From: JAWLCQ01 sp041687095
GTDB lineage: Bacteria > Planctomycetota > Phycisphaerae > SM23-33
Reading direction: 5' to 3'
DNA length: 36,027 bases
NCBI GenBank assembly: GCA_041687095.1
Contig: JAWLCQ010000034.1
Location: 1-36,027 of the forward strand
Below the pieces are notes generated by a model. That model made no database searches. It was not told the DNA's origin and was given only the letters and a program-made list of their open reading frames with translations. How positions within the stretch are numbered: the first letter of the stretch is position 1; each line of letters starts with the position of its first letter. A program made the position numbers and the translations under genes. Of this stretch, positions 8,278-16,478 are shown piece after piece.

Positions 8278-9675
8278 ATGACGAGCTTCGACCGCACCAT
8301 CAGGACTCTTGCCGTTGGCGTCCTCGTCTCCGTCGCGATCGTCGCCGGTCTTGCCGCGGCGCCGGCGCGGGCGGACGGCGACGCCAACGCCGCGCCCAGG
8401 ATCACCGTTACGACCCGGTACGATGCCAACTTGCCCGGGACAGTCGCGCTGCCGACCGTGCCGGACCCCAACGCCCTCACCGCCGATCCCAACGCCGCCT
8501 CCGACCTCTGGCAGACGATCGACCCCGAGGAACTCGAAGCCCTCGTCCGCCGTGCCGAGGAGGCTCGCCTCAGCGGGGAGCGTCAGAAGCTCTCCGACGA
8601 GATCCGCGACAACCTGCTCTACGAGGACGACGCCATCGACCGCGCCCTGGGCCTGGTCAACCAGGAGCCCCGCAACACCCAGGCCGATAACGTCGAGCGC
8701 ACCGGCAAGGCCTTCGCCGTCGTCGATCCCGCCTACGGGCGGGCGCGACGGCTGTTCGAGGAGGGCAAGCACGCCGAGTCCGCCGCCGCCGCCAAGGAAC
8801 TTCGCGACGCCCGCGAGACCAACTACTTCAACGCCGCCGTCCAGCTCCTCTACGCCGACGCGCTCCGCAAAACCGCCGAGGCCATGACCGCCTCCGACGA
8901 ACCGGCCATGCGGAAGCTCGGGGTCAAGCGCCTCCACGAGGCCGCCCAAGCCTACGAATCCATCCCCAAGGACATGCCCGAGCGGATCAGCTTCGCCGTC
9001 GTCGCCGGCCTGCGGGCGGGGGAGATCTACGAGGGCCTCCACCGCTACTACTACGCGATGGAGGCGTACTCGGGCCTGCTGCGGGACTACGGGCTCACGC
9101 TGCCCAAGGAGCAGATGAACGAGCTGTGGGACAAGGTGGAGGCGTGGGAGAAACTCTACCGCGACCCGCTGCCCGCCATCGCCGACCGCATGCACCAGGT
9201 CGAGCGCCGCCTCGGGCAGGCCGACAGCGGGGACGCGACGCAGGAGAAGGGCGACGAGGTCGCCGCCCTGCTGGAAGACCTCATCAAGACCATCGAGGAA
9301 AACCAGAACTCCCAGGGCCAGGGCCAAGGCCAAGGCCAGTCCCGCCAGCGCGGCGAACGGCAGGGCCAGGGGCAAGGGCAAGGCCAGGGCCAGGGCCAAG
9401 CCCAAGGCCAGTCGCAGGGCCAGTCCCGCCCGTCGGGCACGCAGCAGCCGTCCTCGGGCGCCAACTCCAGCGCGCTGGCCGGGGGCGAGACCGCCCGGCC
9501 GACGGGCGAGTTGGAGGAACGCCCGATGGACGAGTCCGGCGACTGGGCCAAGCTCCCCCCGCGCGAGCGCGAGCAACTCATGAAGGTTATGAAGCGCGGC
9601 ATGAGCGAGCGGGACCAGGAGCAGATCCGCGACTACCTGACCGAGATTTCCAAGGATCAGGACGCGGCGGAATGA
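8278..9675 (+). CDS. exported TPR-like protein with Gln-Gly repeats
   Basis: About 465 residues. A signal peptide (TLAVGVLVSVAIVAGLAAAPARA, likely cleaved before DGDAN) precedes a helical, TPR-like region (ARRLFEEGKHAESAAAAKEL and following), a Gln-Gly tract (DNA 9313-9426) and a short C-terminal motif, PPREREQLMKVMKRGMSERD. C-terminal motifs of this kind recur in planctomycete exported proteins from VWA operons; the function is unknown. ATG 8278 has GAGGTG 4 nt upstream; ATG 8266 is an alternative with AGGA upstream. It follows the previous gene by 13 nt and is the last gene of the four-gene run; a 168-nt gap follows. Confidence 0.75.
   Translation: MTSFDRTIRTLAVGVLVSVAIVAGLAAAPARADGDANAAPRITVTTRYDANLPGTVALPTVPDPNALTADPNAASDLWQTIDPEELEALVRRAEEARLSGERQKLSDEIRDNLLYEDDAIDRALGLVNQEPRNTQADNVERTGKAFAVVDPAYGRARRLFEEGKHAESAAAAKELRDARETNYFNAAVQLLYADALRKTAEAMTASDEPAMRKLGVKRLHEAAQAYESIPKDMPERISFAVVAGLRAGEIYEGLHRYYYAMEAYSGLLRDYGLTLPKEQMNELWDKVEAWEKLYRDPLPAIADRMHQVERRLGQADSGDATQEKGDEVAALLEDLIKTIEENQNSQGQGQGQGQSRQRGERQGQGQGQGQGQGQAQGQSQGQSRPSGTQQPSSGANSSALAGGETARPTGELEERPMDESGDWAKLPPREREQLMKVMKRGMSERDQEQIRDYLTEISKDQDAAE
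9313..9426 (+). repeat. in-frame CAGGGC-type repeats coding Gln-Gly
   Basis: Two blocks of 6-nt CAGGGC/CAAGGC units (9313-9345 and 9361-9426), separated by an Arg-rich stretch, encode a QG-rich linker with occasional Ser and Ala. Codons vary between units as in the QQG tract of the preceding gene. Confidence 0.85.
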
Positions 9676-9809
9676 CGGTTCGGCGGGGAGGGCGTGAGGA
9701 ACCGGGGATCACGGCGGCGATGTGGGCGGCCGTGCCGGTGCGGCGGCGCGAGGGAATGCGGGTTCCGGGAGCCCGCCGCGCCGGCGTGCGGGCGGAGCCC
9801 TTGTGATGT

Positions 9810-9836
9810 TTGACCCCGGCGCGAGGCCGGTAGAAT
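9810..9836 (+). promoter_or_regulatory. candidate sigma70-type promoter of the NPCBM gene
   Basis: TTGACC (9810-9815) and TAGAAT (9831-9836) are separated by 15 nt, which is slightly short. The -10 box ends 7 nt before ATG 9844, so the transcript would be leaderless or nearly so; ATG 9850 is also in frame. This and a 168-nt gap suggest separate transcription from the upstream operon. Confidence 0.4.
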
Positions 9837-9843
9837 CCATGGT

Positions 9844-11052
9844 ATGAGCATGAACACACGCAGAATTCAGATCGCCGCAACGGTTCTGGTGGCGGCGTGC
9901 AGCCTGTCGGTGCTTCGGGCAGCCGAGGAGCTGCGAACCATCGATGGACGGTCGCTGGAGGGCACGCTCACGAGCGTCGCCGCCGACGCCGTTGTCTTCC
10001 GCACGGCCGACGCCCACCAGACATTTGCCCCGGCGGACGTCGAACTGCTTCGCTTCGCCGACGCCGCCAACCCCATGCAGGCCAAGGGAACGGCCGTCCT
10101 GGTCTCCGCGGCCGGGGACGTCCTGCCCGTCCGCGACGTGGCGACGGAGGGGTCTGTGCTGCGGTTGAAGACGGGGATTGGGGACCTCAAGGCCGAGCTG
10201 GGCGCGGTCCGCGCGGTGTACTTCCCGGGGGCGGGGGACACGCCCGCCTCCGTCGCCGCCGACCTGGCCAAGTTCCCCGCCCCCGACGCCGCCAAGGATA
10301 CGCTGGTTATCCATCGCCCCGACAAGCCGCTCCTCCTCGCCGAGGGCGTCCTCGTCTCCATCGCTCCGGGCAAGATCACGTTTCGGCTGCGCGACGAGGA
10401 CCGCACGATCGACCGCGCCTCGGTGCGGGCGATCCTGTTCGCCCAACTGCCCGCCGCCGCCACGCCCCCCGCCGGTGCGATCACCCTGCGGAACGGCACG
10501 CGGCTGGCGGTGCGGAGCCTCACCGCCGACGCCAAGCAGTTCCACGCGGACACGTTCCTCCTGGGCCCCTACACGGTGCAGCGCAAGGACGCCGCATCGG
10601 TCGTCTTCCACTCCGATCGCGTGGTCCGCCTGGCGGACCTGAAGCCCTCCGCCGTGCGCGAGGTCCCGCTGTTCGATACTCGCTTCCCGTACCGCACGAA
10701 CCGTTCGGTGGGCGGTGGGCCGCTGCGGCTGGGCGAGAAGGAGTACGAGGAGGGGCTGGGCCTGCACAGCCTGTGCGAGCTGACGTACGACCTGGGCGGA
10801 GCGTACCGCGCGTTCACGGCGACGGTGGGCATTGACGATGCGGTCCGCCCCCGCGGGGACGCCACGCTGACGATCCTCGCCGACGGGATGCCCCTGGGCG
10901 AGCCCATTCGCCTGACCGGCGCGACAGAGCCCGTGAGCGTTCGCCTGCCCGTCGAGGGGGTCAAGCAGCTCACGATCCGCGTGGACTACGGCGAGGACAA
11001 GCTCGACGTCGCCGACCACGTGGACCTGGTCAACGCCCGCCTGATCAAGTGA
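9844..11052 (+). CDS. exported NPCBM/NEW2-domain protein
   Basis: 402 residues. The N-terminus is a signal peptide (IAATVLVAACSLSVLRA); VAAC also fits a lipobox, so a lipoprotein is possible. About four ~40-residue beta modules follow, of the form ...DGxxLxGxL...F..., starting TIDGRSLEGTL. The C-terminal ~150 residues (from about PLFDTRFPYRTNRSVGGGPL, with GLGLHSLCELTYDLGGAY) are an NPCBM/NEW2 domain, a carbohydrate-associated galactose-binding-like fold. A role in binding cell-surface or external polysaccharide is inferred from the family. The same beta module occurs six times in each of the two minus-strand genes that converge on it, linking the three. Start at ATG 9844 or ATG 9850. Confidence 0.85.
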   Translation: MSMNTRRIQIAATVLVAACSLSVLRAAEELRTIDGRSLEGTLTSVAADAVVFRTADAHQTFAPADVELLRFADAANPMQAKGTAVLVSAAGDVLPVRDVATEGSVLRLKTGIGDLKAELGAVRAVYFPGAGDTPASVAADLAKFPAPDAAKDTLVIHRPDKPLLLAEGVLVSIAPGKITFRLRDEDRTIDRASVRAILFAQLPAAATPPAGAITLRNGTRLAVRSLTADAKQFHADTFLLGPYTVQRKDAASVVFHSDRVVRLADLKPSAVREVPLFDTRFPYRTNRSVGGGPLRLGEKEYEEGLGLHSLCELTYDLGGAYRAFTATVGIDDAVRPRGDATLTILADGMPLGEPIRLTGATEPVSVRLPVEGVKQLTIRVDYGEDKLDVADHVDLVNARLIK

Positions 11053-11081
11053 GGATTCGGCCTGGAGGCTGTTTCAGGAAT

Positions 11082-11172
11082 CACCGCAAAGGTCGCAAAG
11101 ACCGCAAAGGGGGAGTGAACTTCCCTTTGTCGACACCCAATCTCCTTTGCGATCTTCGCGTTCTTTGCGGTG
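11082..11172. repeat. 9-nt-unit hairpin with CACCGC...GCGGTG ends (CGCAAAG units)
   Basis: The left arm (11082-11115) is three 9-nt units of the form CGCAAAGNN after CACC. The right arm (11142-11172) is the reverse complement of the same unit and ends GCGGTG. About 27 of 31 positions pair. The loop contains the palindrome TGTCGACA (11128-11135). It sits between two convergent genes, where it could act as a bidirectional transcription end, but it has no T-run. Related elements lie at 27279-27375 and 32756-32857. Confidence 0.8.
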
Positions 11173-11196
11173 GAATCCGGTTCTTGAACCCGTCTG

Positions 11197-13392
11197 TCAG
11201 CGAAAGAACTCGTCCAGGTTCTCCGCGGTCGCTGGGCGGGGGCGTTCAGGGCCGATCTCGGTGACGATCCGCTCCACGGGGGCGGAGGTGGTCGCCGGTC
11301 GCGTGGTGGGTGCGGGGGAGTTGGTGGTATCGCGGTGGGGGGATCGCGAGCTTCCCGCCTGCTCCTGGATCTGCTTCTCCACCTTGGCCAGTTCGGCCCG
11401 CAGGTTCTGCATCTGCCGCAGCAGGGCGACGGTCTGCATCTTGAGATTCTCGGCAGCGGCGGGGTCGCTGGGGCGGGTGTTGCGGAGGGCATCCAGTTCC
11501 CGCCCGATCTCCTCCATCTGCCGGCGCAGGTCGTCGCGGTGGGCCTCCAGCGATCCCGCCTCGGGCGGATTCCCCTCCGGGGCCGGGGCGGTGGTCGGTT
11601 GATCTGTCTCGTCACCGGGTGCCGTCGTGGGCGTTGCATCGGCGGGGGGCTTGACGGCGCCCTTGGGGCAGGTGAGCTTGACGATGTGCCCGACGTGCAC
11701 GGGGATGACGGGCCCGGGGCGGATCTCGAAGTGGAGCGTGTCGGTGTCGAGGCGGCCGGTCAGCGTGGTCCCGTCGTGCAGGCGGACGTGGTACTGCCCG
11801 AAGCTCTCGTCGACGCGCTGCATCTCGGCGAGGTCGTGGGGGCGGACGCGGACGGTCCCGAAGGGTGTGCGGAAGGGCAGGGCCTCGTCCACGGGCACGC
11901 CCAGCAGGACGTCCTCGTTCCGCAGGTCGCACCGGCAGAGGGGGCCTTCGCTTGCGTCGTCGTTCGTCAGGACGAACTGAGAGACGAACTGCCGCGGCAC
12001 GTCGAGCTTCGGACCCAGCAGCAGCGGCAGCGAGAGCTGCTCCGTCACCAGCAGGCCCGACAGCACGGACCCGTTGCGAAACACCGCGCGGTGCAGGCCG
12101 TTGTCGGGAGTGTCCAGTGCGATTGAGCCCAGGTCATCCAGGTCCAGGTTCAGTTCGCCGTACTCGCAGTGGAACGTCCCGGGAAGGGCGGTCCCGTCAA
12201 ACGCCAGCCGCTCCCCGCTTCGCAGGACGGCGACGGGCCCGGCGAGGGGGATCTCCTCGGGCCGCTGCGTGCTCACCGCGTAGGCCGCTGACTGCAGGTC
12301 CGCGGGCGGAATCTGCATCACGTCGCCCCCGGAAAGCTGCAGGCGAAGGAGGGGGCTGTCCATCGTCCCGCTGACGACCTGCCCGTCGTTGAGCACGAGC
12401 TGCACCAGCGGATCGCTGGGGTCGGGCACGAGCAGGCCCAGCACGCGGGCGGCGGGCAACTCGCACCGGCCGAAGAAGGTGTTCACCGTGAACGCGTCGT
12501 GCTGCAGCTTGCCCAGCAGCTCATTGCCGTTCCGCAGGACGACCATGTCGGCGGCGTCGGAGCGGGGCAGCTCGATGTTGCCCAGCGAGAGCATGCTGCC
12601 CTGCATGTTGACGATGATGGCCCGCAGGGCGGGGGGGAGCTTGGCGAGTTCCTGCGCGGGGCGGAAGGCCTTGAGGAAGGCGGCGGCCTCGGGCTCGCTG
12701 TTGCGCTGGGCCTCGAAGAGGCACAGGGCGACGGTCTTGCCCGCCGGGATCTGCAGGGCCATGCTGTACGTCACGTCATTGTTCTTCACGCGGACGTTCA
12801 CGGAGGGGCGGACCTTGGACGCCTTGGACGCGAACACGTGCGCGATCGCCGGGCGCGGACGGGACCGCGAGTCCGTCACGAAGCCCCAGTCCTTCGGCCC
12901 GATCGCCGCCGCGCCGCTCGTCGACTGGATGCTGTTGATCGACGAGCCCACGTTCGTCTGGTAGCGGAGGTTGACCGACTGCGCCTGCGTGGCCGTGTTC
13001 TGGAAGATGTCCACCCACCGCGCATACCCGAGCTTGGGATCGATGTAGATCCGCCGCCAGATCTGTACCTGCCCCTGCCGCCACGGGCCCACCTGGACCT
13101 CGCGCCCATCCTTGCTCAGGACGCCCGACCCGCCCCACGAAAACGTCGAGCCGTTGACCTGCAGGTTCATCCCGCCGTCGTACGCGTCGTTCGTCCCGTC
13201 GTTGACCGCCCCGTTGTGGTAGATGTCCCACCGGAAGCCCGCCCCGTCCTGCGCCTGCCAGATGAAGCTCGTGCTCCCGCCGTCCTCAATGAGGATCCCT
13301 TCGGCCGCAGGGCACAGCCCCGCCGCCACCGCCAGCAGGGCGGCGGCGACCCATCGTCCACGGAAGTGAAGTCGGTCTCGATCGTAGTGCAA
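11197..13392 (-). CDS. exported beta-module protein, tandem paralogue B
   Basis: 731 residues. A signal sequence (WVAAALLAVAAGLCPAAEG) is followed by a beta-rich domain (about 32-260) carrying GTNDAYDGG, ARWVDIFQN, GPKDWGFVT and HVFASKASKVRP. Six ~40-residue modules (about 284-320, 331-370, 388-425, 436-475, 488-525, 536-573) follow, of the type LxNGxxLxGxLxxxxFxLxT. The C-terminus has a Thr/Pro linker and a coiled coil (AHRDDLRRQMEEIGRELDAL). The family was not recognised. It is clearly homologous to the gene 18 nt upstream (13411-15468), so a tandem duplication that diverged. The start is TTG 13392; AAGGGA (13402-13407) precedes it by 9 nt. It is the second gene of a two-gene minus-strand operon. 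Confidence 0.8.
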   Translation of the reverse strand: MHYDRDRLHFRGRWVAAALLAVAAGLCPAAEGILIEDGGSTSFIWQAQDGAGFRWDIYHNGAVNDGTNDAYDGGMNLQVNGSTFSWGGSGVLSKDGREVQVGPWRQGQVQIWRRIYIDPKLGYARWVDIFQNTATQAQSVNLRYQTNVGSSINSIQSTSGAAAIGPKDWGFVTDSRSRPRPAIAHVFASKASKVRPSVNVRVKNNDVTYSMALQIPAGKTVALCLFEAQRNSEPEAAAFLKAFRPAQELAKLPPALRAIIVNMQGSMLSLGNIELPRSDAADMVVLRNGNELLGKLQHDAFTVNTFFGRCELPAARVLGLLVPDPSDPLVQLVLNDGQVVSGTMDSPLLRLQLSGGDVMQIPPADLQSAAYAVSTQRPEEIPLAGPVAVLRSGERLAFDGTALPGTFHCEYGELNLDLDDLGSIALDTPDNGLHRAVFRNGSVLSGLLVTEQLSLPLLLGPKLDVPRQFVSQFVLTNDDASEGPLCRCDLRNEDVLLGVPVDEALPFRTPFGTVRVRPHDLAEMQRVDESFGQYHVRLHDGTTLTGRLDTDTLHFEIRPGPVIPVHVGHIVKLTCPKGAVKPPADATPTTAPGDETDQPTTAPAPEGNPPEAGSLEAHRDDLRRQMEEIGRELDALRNTRPSDPAAAENLKMQTVALLRQMQNLRAELAKVEKQIQEQAGSSRSPHRDTTNSPAPTTRPATTSAPVERIVTEIGPERPRPATAENLDEFFR

Positions 13393-13410
13393 GGTCGGGT
13401 ATCCCTTCTT

Positions 13411-15468
13411 CTAGTGCGCCATCAGATCCCGCAGCGCCTCGGGCAGTTGGGCCGCCTTGTCGGGCCCCCCACGAGACTCCAGCGTCCCCAGCACCTCCTC
13501 GATCCGCTTGCGGACCTCGGGGTCGGGCGTCTCCAGGTGTTTGCGAAGCAGGGGGGCGACGGCGGGGTCCATCCGGGCCAGCTCCTCCGTCGCCTTCTGC
13601 CGCTCGTCGAAGCTCTCGACCCCGAGCATGGCGACGAGTTGCTCGATCCGTCCGGTGAGTTCCTCCGGCGGCTGGGAGGCCGACCGCACCAGGGCGGCGA
13701 TCTGGTGCACGTGCACGTTGAGCACGGTGGTGGGGGAGACGGCGAGGGTGAGGACGGACTCGGCGAGGTCCCCGCGGAGCGTCGTCCCGTTCCACAGGTA
13801 CACCACCGCCCGCCCCAGGTGCGTGGGGCTGAAGGCCAGGCCGCGGATCTGCTCGGGCTTGATCTCCGCGAGCCCGTAGGCGGTGCGGAGCGTGAGCGTG
13901 TCGTTGGTGATGCGGGCGTAGACCTCGTCGTCGTTGGTCAGGCGGGCGCGGCTGAGGTGGGGCTGCGGGGCGTCCTCCTCCGCGAACTGCATCCCCCCCA
14001 CGTCGTGCCGCGTCACCCGCAGCGGGCGCTCCAGGGCGAGCTGGAACTCCAGGTCGGCCGGTTCCAGCAGCCCGCCCAGAACGGTCCCGTTGAGGAACTC
14101 CACGCGGTGCGAGCCGTTGGACTCGCTGTCGAACTGGATGCGGACCAGGTCCTTCGGGGCCAGGTCCACCGTCCCGTTCCGCGTGCGGAAGCGGAGGGGG
14201 GTGGCGTCGGCGGCGAAGCGCAGCCGCTCGCCTCCGCGCAGGACGAGGAGGGGCCCGGCGAAGGCGATCTCCTCCGGGCGCTGCTCGGTGATGCGGTAGC
14301 TCCACTGCTGCAGGTCCGCCAGCGGGACCGTGAGGTCCGTGCCCGTGTCGAGGCGGAGGCGGAGGTCCTTCTCCCGCGGGACCCCCACGACGACCTGCCC
14401 GTCGGAGAGGCACAGCCCGACCGCCCCGGTGTCCGGGGCGACGCGGACCATTCCCACCACGCGCTGGGCGGGGAGGGAGACCTCCCCGAATCGCGTGTCG
14501 AGCGTGAAGCTCTCATTGGTCACCGCCCCGTGCAGCGGGTCCCCGTTGACCCGCAGGACCGTGTCCCAGGACTCCGACCGCTCGAGTTCGATCGCGAAAA
14601 CGCCCCCGCCCGCCGGAAAGTTCGCGATCAGGCGGCGGACCGATCCGTCCAGGTCCCGCAGGAGCGTGCGGGCCCGGAAGCCCTTCATCGTCTTCTGCAG
14701 TTCCTCCACGTTCTGGTGCTGCGACTCGAAGTGGCACAGCACGGCCGTGCCGTTGGCGGGGATGGTGAGCGCGTAGTTGTAGGTGATGGTGTTGTGCTGC
14801 ACCTGGACGGTGGGGCGGAGCTTGGACCGCTTGTCCCCGAAGACGTGCAGCAGCGACGGAGCGGTTCCGCCCTGTACGCTGGTGACGAAGGCCCAGTCCT
14901 CGGGCCCGACGGTGGCCTGGCCGCTGTTGGTCAGCACGGTCCCGATCTGCCAGCAGGTGTTCGTGTAGTACTGCACGTTGATCTGCATGGGGGCCGAACC
15001 GGGGTTCTCGAAGATGTCCAGCCACCGCGCCAGGGCCACGTCCTTGTAGACCTTGATCCGCCGCGAGGCGTTGACGCCGTTCATGTTGTGCGGGCCGATC
15101 TCGACCTCGTCGCCCGCCTCATTGAGCCACCCCTGGCCGTTGGAGGCGATGTTGTTCCCGTTGATCCGGCAGTACAGGCCGTTGCTGTAGGCATTGTTCG
15201 TCCCGTTGCCCACGTTGCCGTAGTACTGGATGTTCCAGACGTACCCCCCCCCGTCGGTCATGGTGTGGTCGAACCCCATCAGCAGCGCCTGGCGGATGTT
15301 CAGGCCCGTGGGGGACTTGCCGGCGGCGGTGGGGGGGGCGGCGGGGTTGGCCGCAGCCTGCCCCATCGCCACCCGCCCGTTGAAGATCATCCGCTGTCCC
15401 GGCAGCGCAGGGGCGACGAGGAGGAGGGCGGCGAGGGCGGGGAGGATGGTGCGCGGTTGTAGGGTCAC
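13411..15468 (-). CDS. exported beta-module protein, tandem paralogue A
   Basis: 685 residues, first gene of the minus-strand pair. A signal peptide (ILPALAALLLVAPALPG) is followed by an N-terminal beta-rich domain sharing GTNNAYSNG, ARWLDIFEN, GPEDWAFVT and HVFGDKRSKLRP with paralogue B. Six modules follow in the same order as in B, for example RVNGDPLHGAVTNESFTL and YLWNGTTLRGDL. The C-terminus differs: a short HEAT-like helical region (ERQKATEELARMDPAVAPLL, then PDPEVRKRIEEVLGTL). The family was not recognised; an envelope or surface role is inferred from export. GTG 15468 is chosen because GAAGGAG (15474-15480) lies 5 nt upstream and the signal peptide begins there. The frame stays open far upstream, but that part is antisense to the HAD gene and is not coding. 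Confidence 0.8.
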   Translation of the reverse strand: MTLQPRTILPALAALLLVAPALPGQRMIFNGRVAMGQAAANPAAPPTAAGKSPTGLNIRQALLMGFDHTMTDGGGYVWNIQYYGNVGNGTNNAYSNGLYCRINGNNIASNGQGWLNEAGDEVEIGPHNMNGVNASRRIKVYKDVALARWLDIFENPGSAPMQINVQYYTNTCWQIGTVLTNSGQATVGPEDWAFVTSVQGGTAPSLLHVFGDKRSKLRPTVQVQHNTITYNYALTIPANGTAVLCHFESQHQNVEELQKTMKGFRARTLLRDLDGSVRRLIANFPAGGGVFAIELERSESWDTVLRVNGDPLHGAVTNESFTLDTRFGEVSLPAQRVVGMVRVAPDTGAVGLCLSDGQVVVGVPREKDLRLRLDTGTDLTVPLADLQQWSYRITEQRPEEIAFAGPLLVLRGGERLRFAADATPLRFRTRNGTVDLAPKDLVRIQFDSESNGSHRVEFLNGTVLGGLLEPADLEFQLALERPLRVTRHDVGGMQFAEEDAPQPHLSRARLTNDDEVYARITNDTLTLRTAYGLAEIKPEQIRGLAFSPTHLGRAVVYLWNGTTLRGDLAESVLTLAVSPTTVLNVHVHQIAALVRSASQPPEELTGRIEQLVAMLGVESFDERQKATEELARMDPAVAPLLRKHLETPDPEVRKRIEEVLGTLESRGGPDKAAQLPEALRDLMAH

Positions 15469-15473
15469 GGCAA

Positions 15474-15480
15474 CTCCTTC
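15474..15480 (-). promoter_or_regulatory. strong ribosome binding site deciding GTG start 15468
   Basis: On the minus strand GAAGGAG is followed by TTGCC and then GTG. This near-perfect Shine-Dalgarno sequence fixes the start of the paralogue A gene. Confidence 0.7.
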
Positions 15481-15503
15481 TCTGTACGGATCGTTCGCAG
15501 GGC

Positions 15504-15541
15504 GGCGGCCGCGCGCACAGGCGCTTACGGGCGCGGCCGCC
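15504..15541. repeat. perfect 11-bp GC inverted repeat between divergent genes
   Basis: GGCGGCCGCGC (15504-15514) and GCGCGGCCGCC (15531-15541) are exact reverse complements with a 16-nt loop. The element lies in the divergent spacer between the minus-strand pair (start 15468) and the HAD gene (start 15658). It could be an operator or a structured 5' leader. Confidence 0.65.
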
Positions 15542-15657
15542 GGCAGCCCACACGCTTGGACGTTCCGGGGCGGATCGGGTTCCGACAATCCCGAATCCGC
15601 CGCAGGCCATTGCGCGTGCCCCCGGCGATGGCATTCATTATGATATCTTGCGAGGCT

Positions 15658-16470
15658 ATGACCAAGAGTATCCAACTGCTGGCCATCGATCTGGATGGGA
15701 CGCTGCTGAACTCCGCCAAGCAGATCACCGCGGAGACCGCCGACACCCTGCGCCGCGCCCGCCTCGCCGGGGTCCGCGTGATCCTGGCCTCCGCCCGCCC
15801 CCCGCGCAGCACCCGGGCCTTCTATGAGCAGCTCGACCTCGACACCCCCGTCATCAACTACAACGGGGCCCTCGTTCAGGACCCCATGGAGAATCGCGTC
15901 CTCCTGCACCGTCCCATCCCGTTCCAGACGGCCCGGAGCATCGTGGACCTGGCGCGCGGGATGTACCCCGAGGTGCTCGTGTCGGCCGAGATCCTCGACC
16001 GCTGGTACACCGACCGCGTCGACGACCGCTACCTCACCGAGTCGGCCAAGCAGGCGGGCCCGGACGTGATGGCGCCCATCGAAACCTGGCTGCACGAGCC
16101 GCTCACCAAGCTCCTGCTTCTGGGGGCGCCCGAGCGCCTGACCGCCATCGCCCTCGCCGTCCGCCAGCGCTACCCCCATGACGTCACCATGGTCCAGACC
16201 GAGGACTTCCTGCTGCAGATCATGCATGCGACGGTCTCCAAGGCCCAGGCCCTCCGCGTCGTCGCCGCCTCCCTCGCCATCCACCGCGAACACGTGATGG
16301 CCATCGGCGACAACGCCAACGACGTCGGCATGCTCCAGTGGGCCGCCCTCGGTGTCGCCGTCGCCAACGCCGCCCTCCCCGCCATCGCCGTCGCCGACGT
16401 CGTCACCGACCACCACGACGCCGACGGCGTGGCCAAGATCGTGCGAAAGGTGATCCTGGGGGAGGGGTGA
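15658..16470 (+). CDS. Cof-type HAD-IIB hydrolase (sugar-phosphate phosphatase-like)
   Basis: 270 residues, typical for the Cof/YidA family of cytoplasmic phosphatases acting on sugar phosphates, flavin or cofactor phosphates. Motif I is AIDLDGTLLNS (nucleophile D11, general acid D13), motif II is ILASAR, K195 lies in SKAQAL, and motif IV is GDNANDVGML (D218, N221, D222). The C2-type cap lies between motifs II and III, with INYNGALV at its start as in other members. ATG 15658 gives a normal N-terminus (MTKSIQLLAIDLDG); the frame is open further upstream, but that part is Arg/Pro-rich noncoding DNA. Substrate is not predictable. It stands alone, divergent from the exported-protein pair and followed by a 305-nt repeat-filled gap. 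Confidence 0.92.
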   Translation: MTKSIQLLAIDLDGTLLNSAKQITAETADTLRRARLAGVRVILASARPPRSTRAFYEQLDLDTPVINYNGALVQDPMENRVLLHRPIPFQTARSIVDLARGMYPEVLVSAEILDRWYTDRVDDRYLTESAKQAGPDVMAPIETWLHEPLTKLLLLGAPERLTAIALAVRQRYPHDVTMVQTEDFLLQIMHATVSKAQALRVVAASLAIHREHVMAIGDNANDVGMLQWAALGVAVANAALPAIAVADVVTDHHDADGVAKIVRKVILGEG

Positions 16471-16478
16471 GGGACGGG

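Noticed and set aside
12499..15462. Plus-strand open frame of nearly 1000 codons over the two exported paralogues
   Set aside because: The minus strand has two homologous proteins with signal peptides and strong ribosome sites; the plus frame gives Arg/Gly/Asp-rich shadow sequence.
15556..15657. N-terminal extension of the HAD protein
   Set aside because: The extension (DVPGRIGFRQSRIRRRPLRV) is Arg-rich and precedes the conserved DLDGT start; ATG 15658 gives the family-typical beginning.
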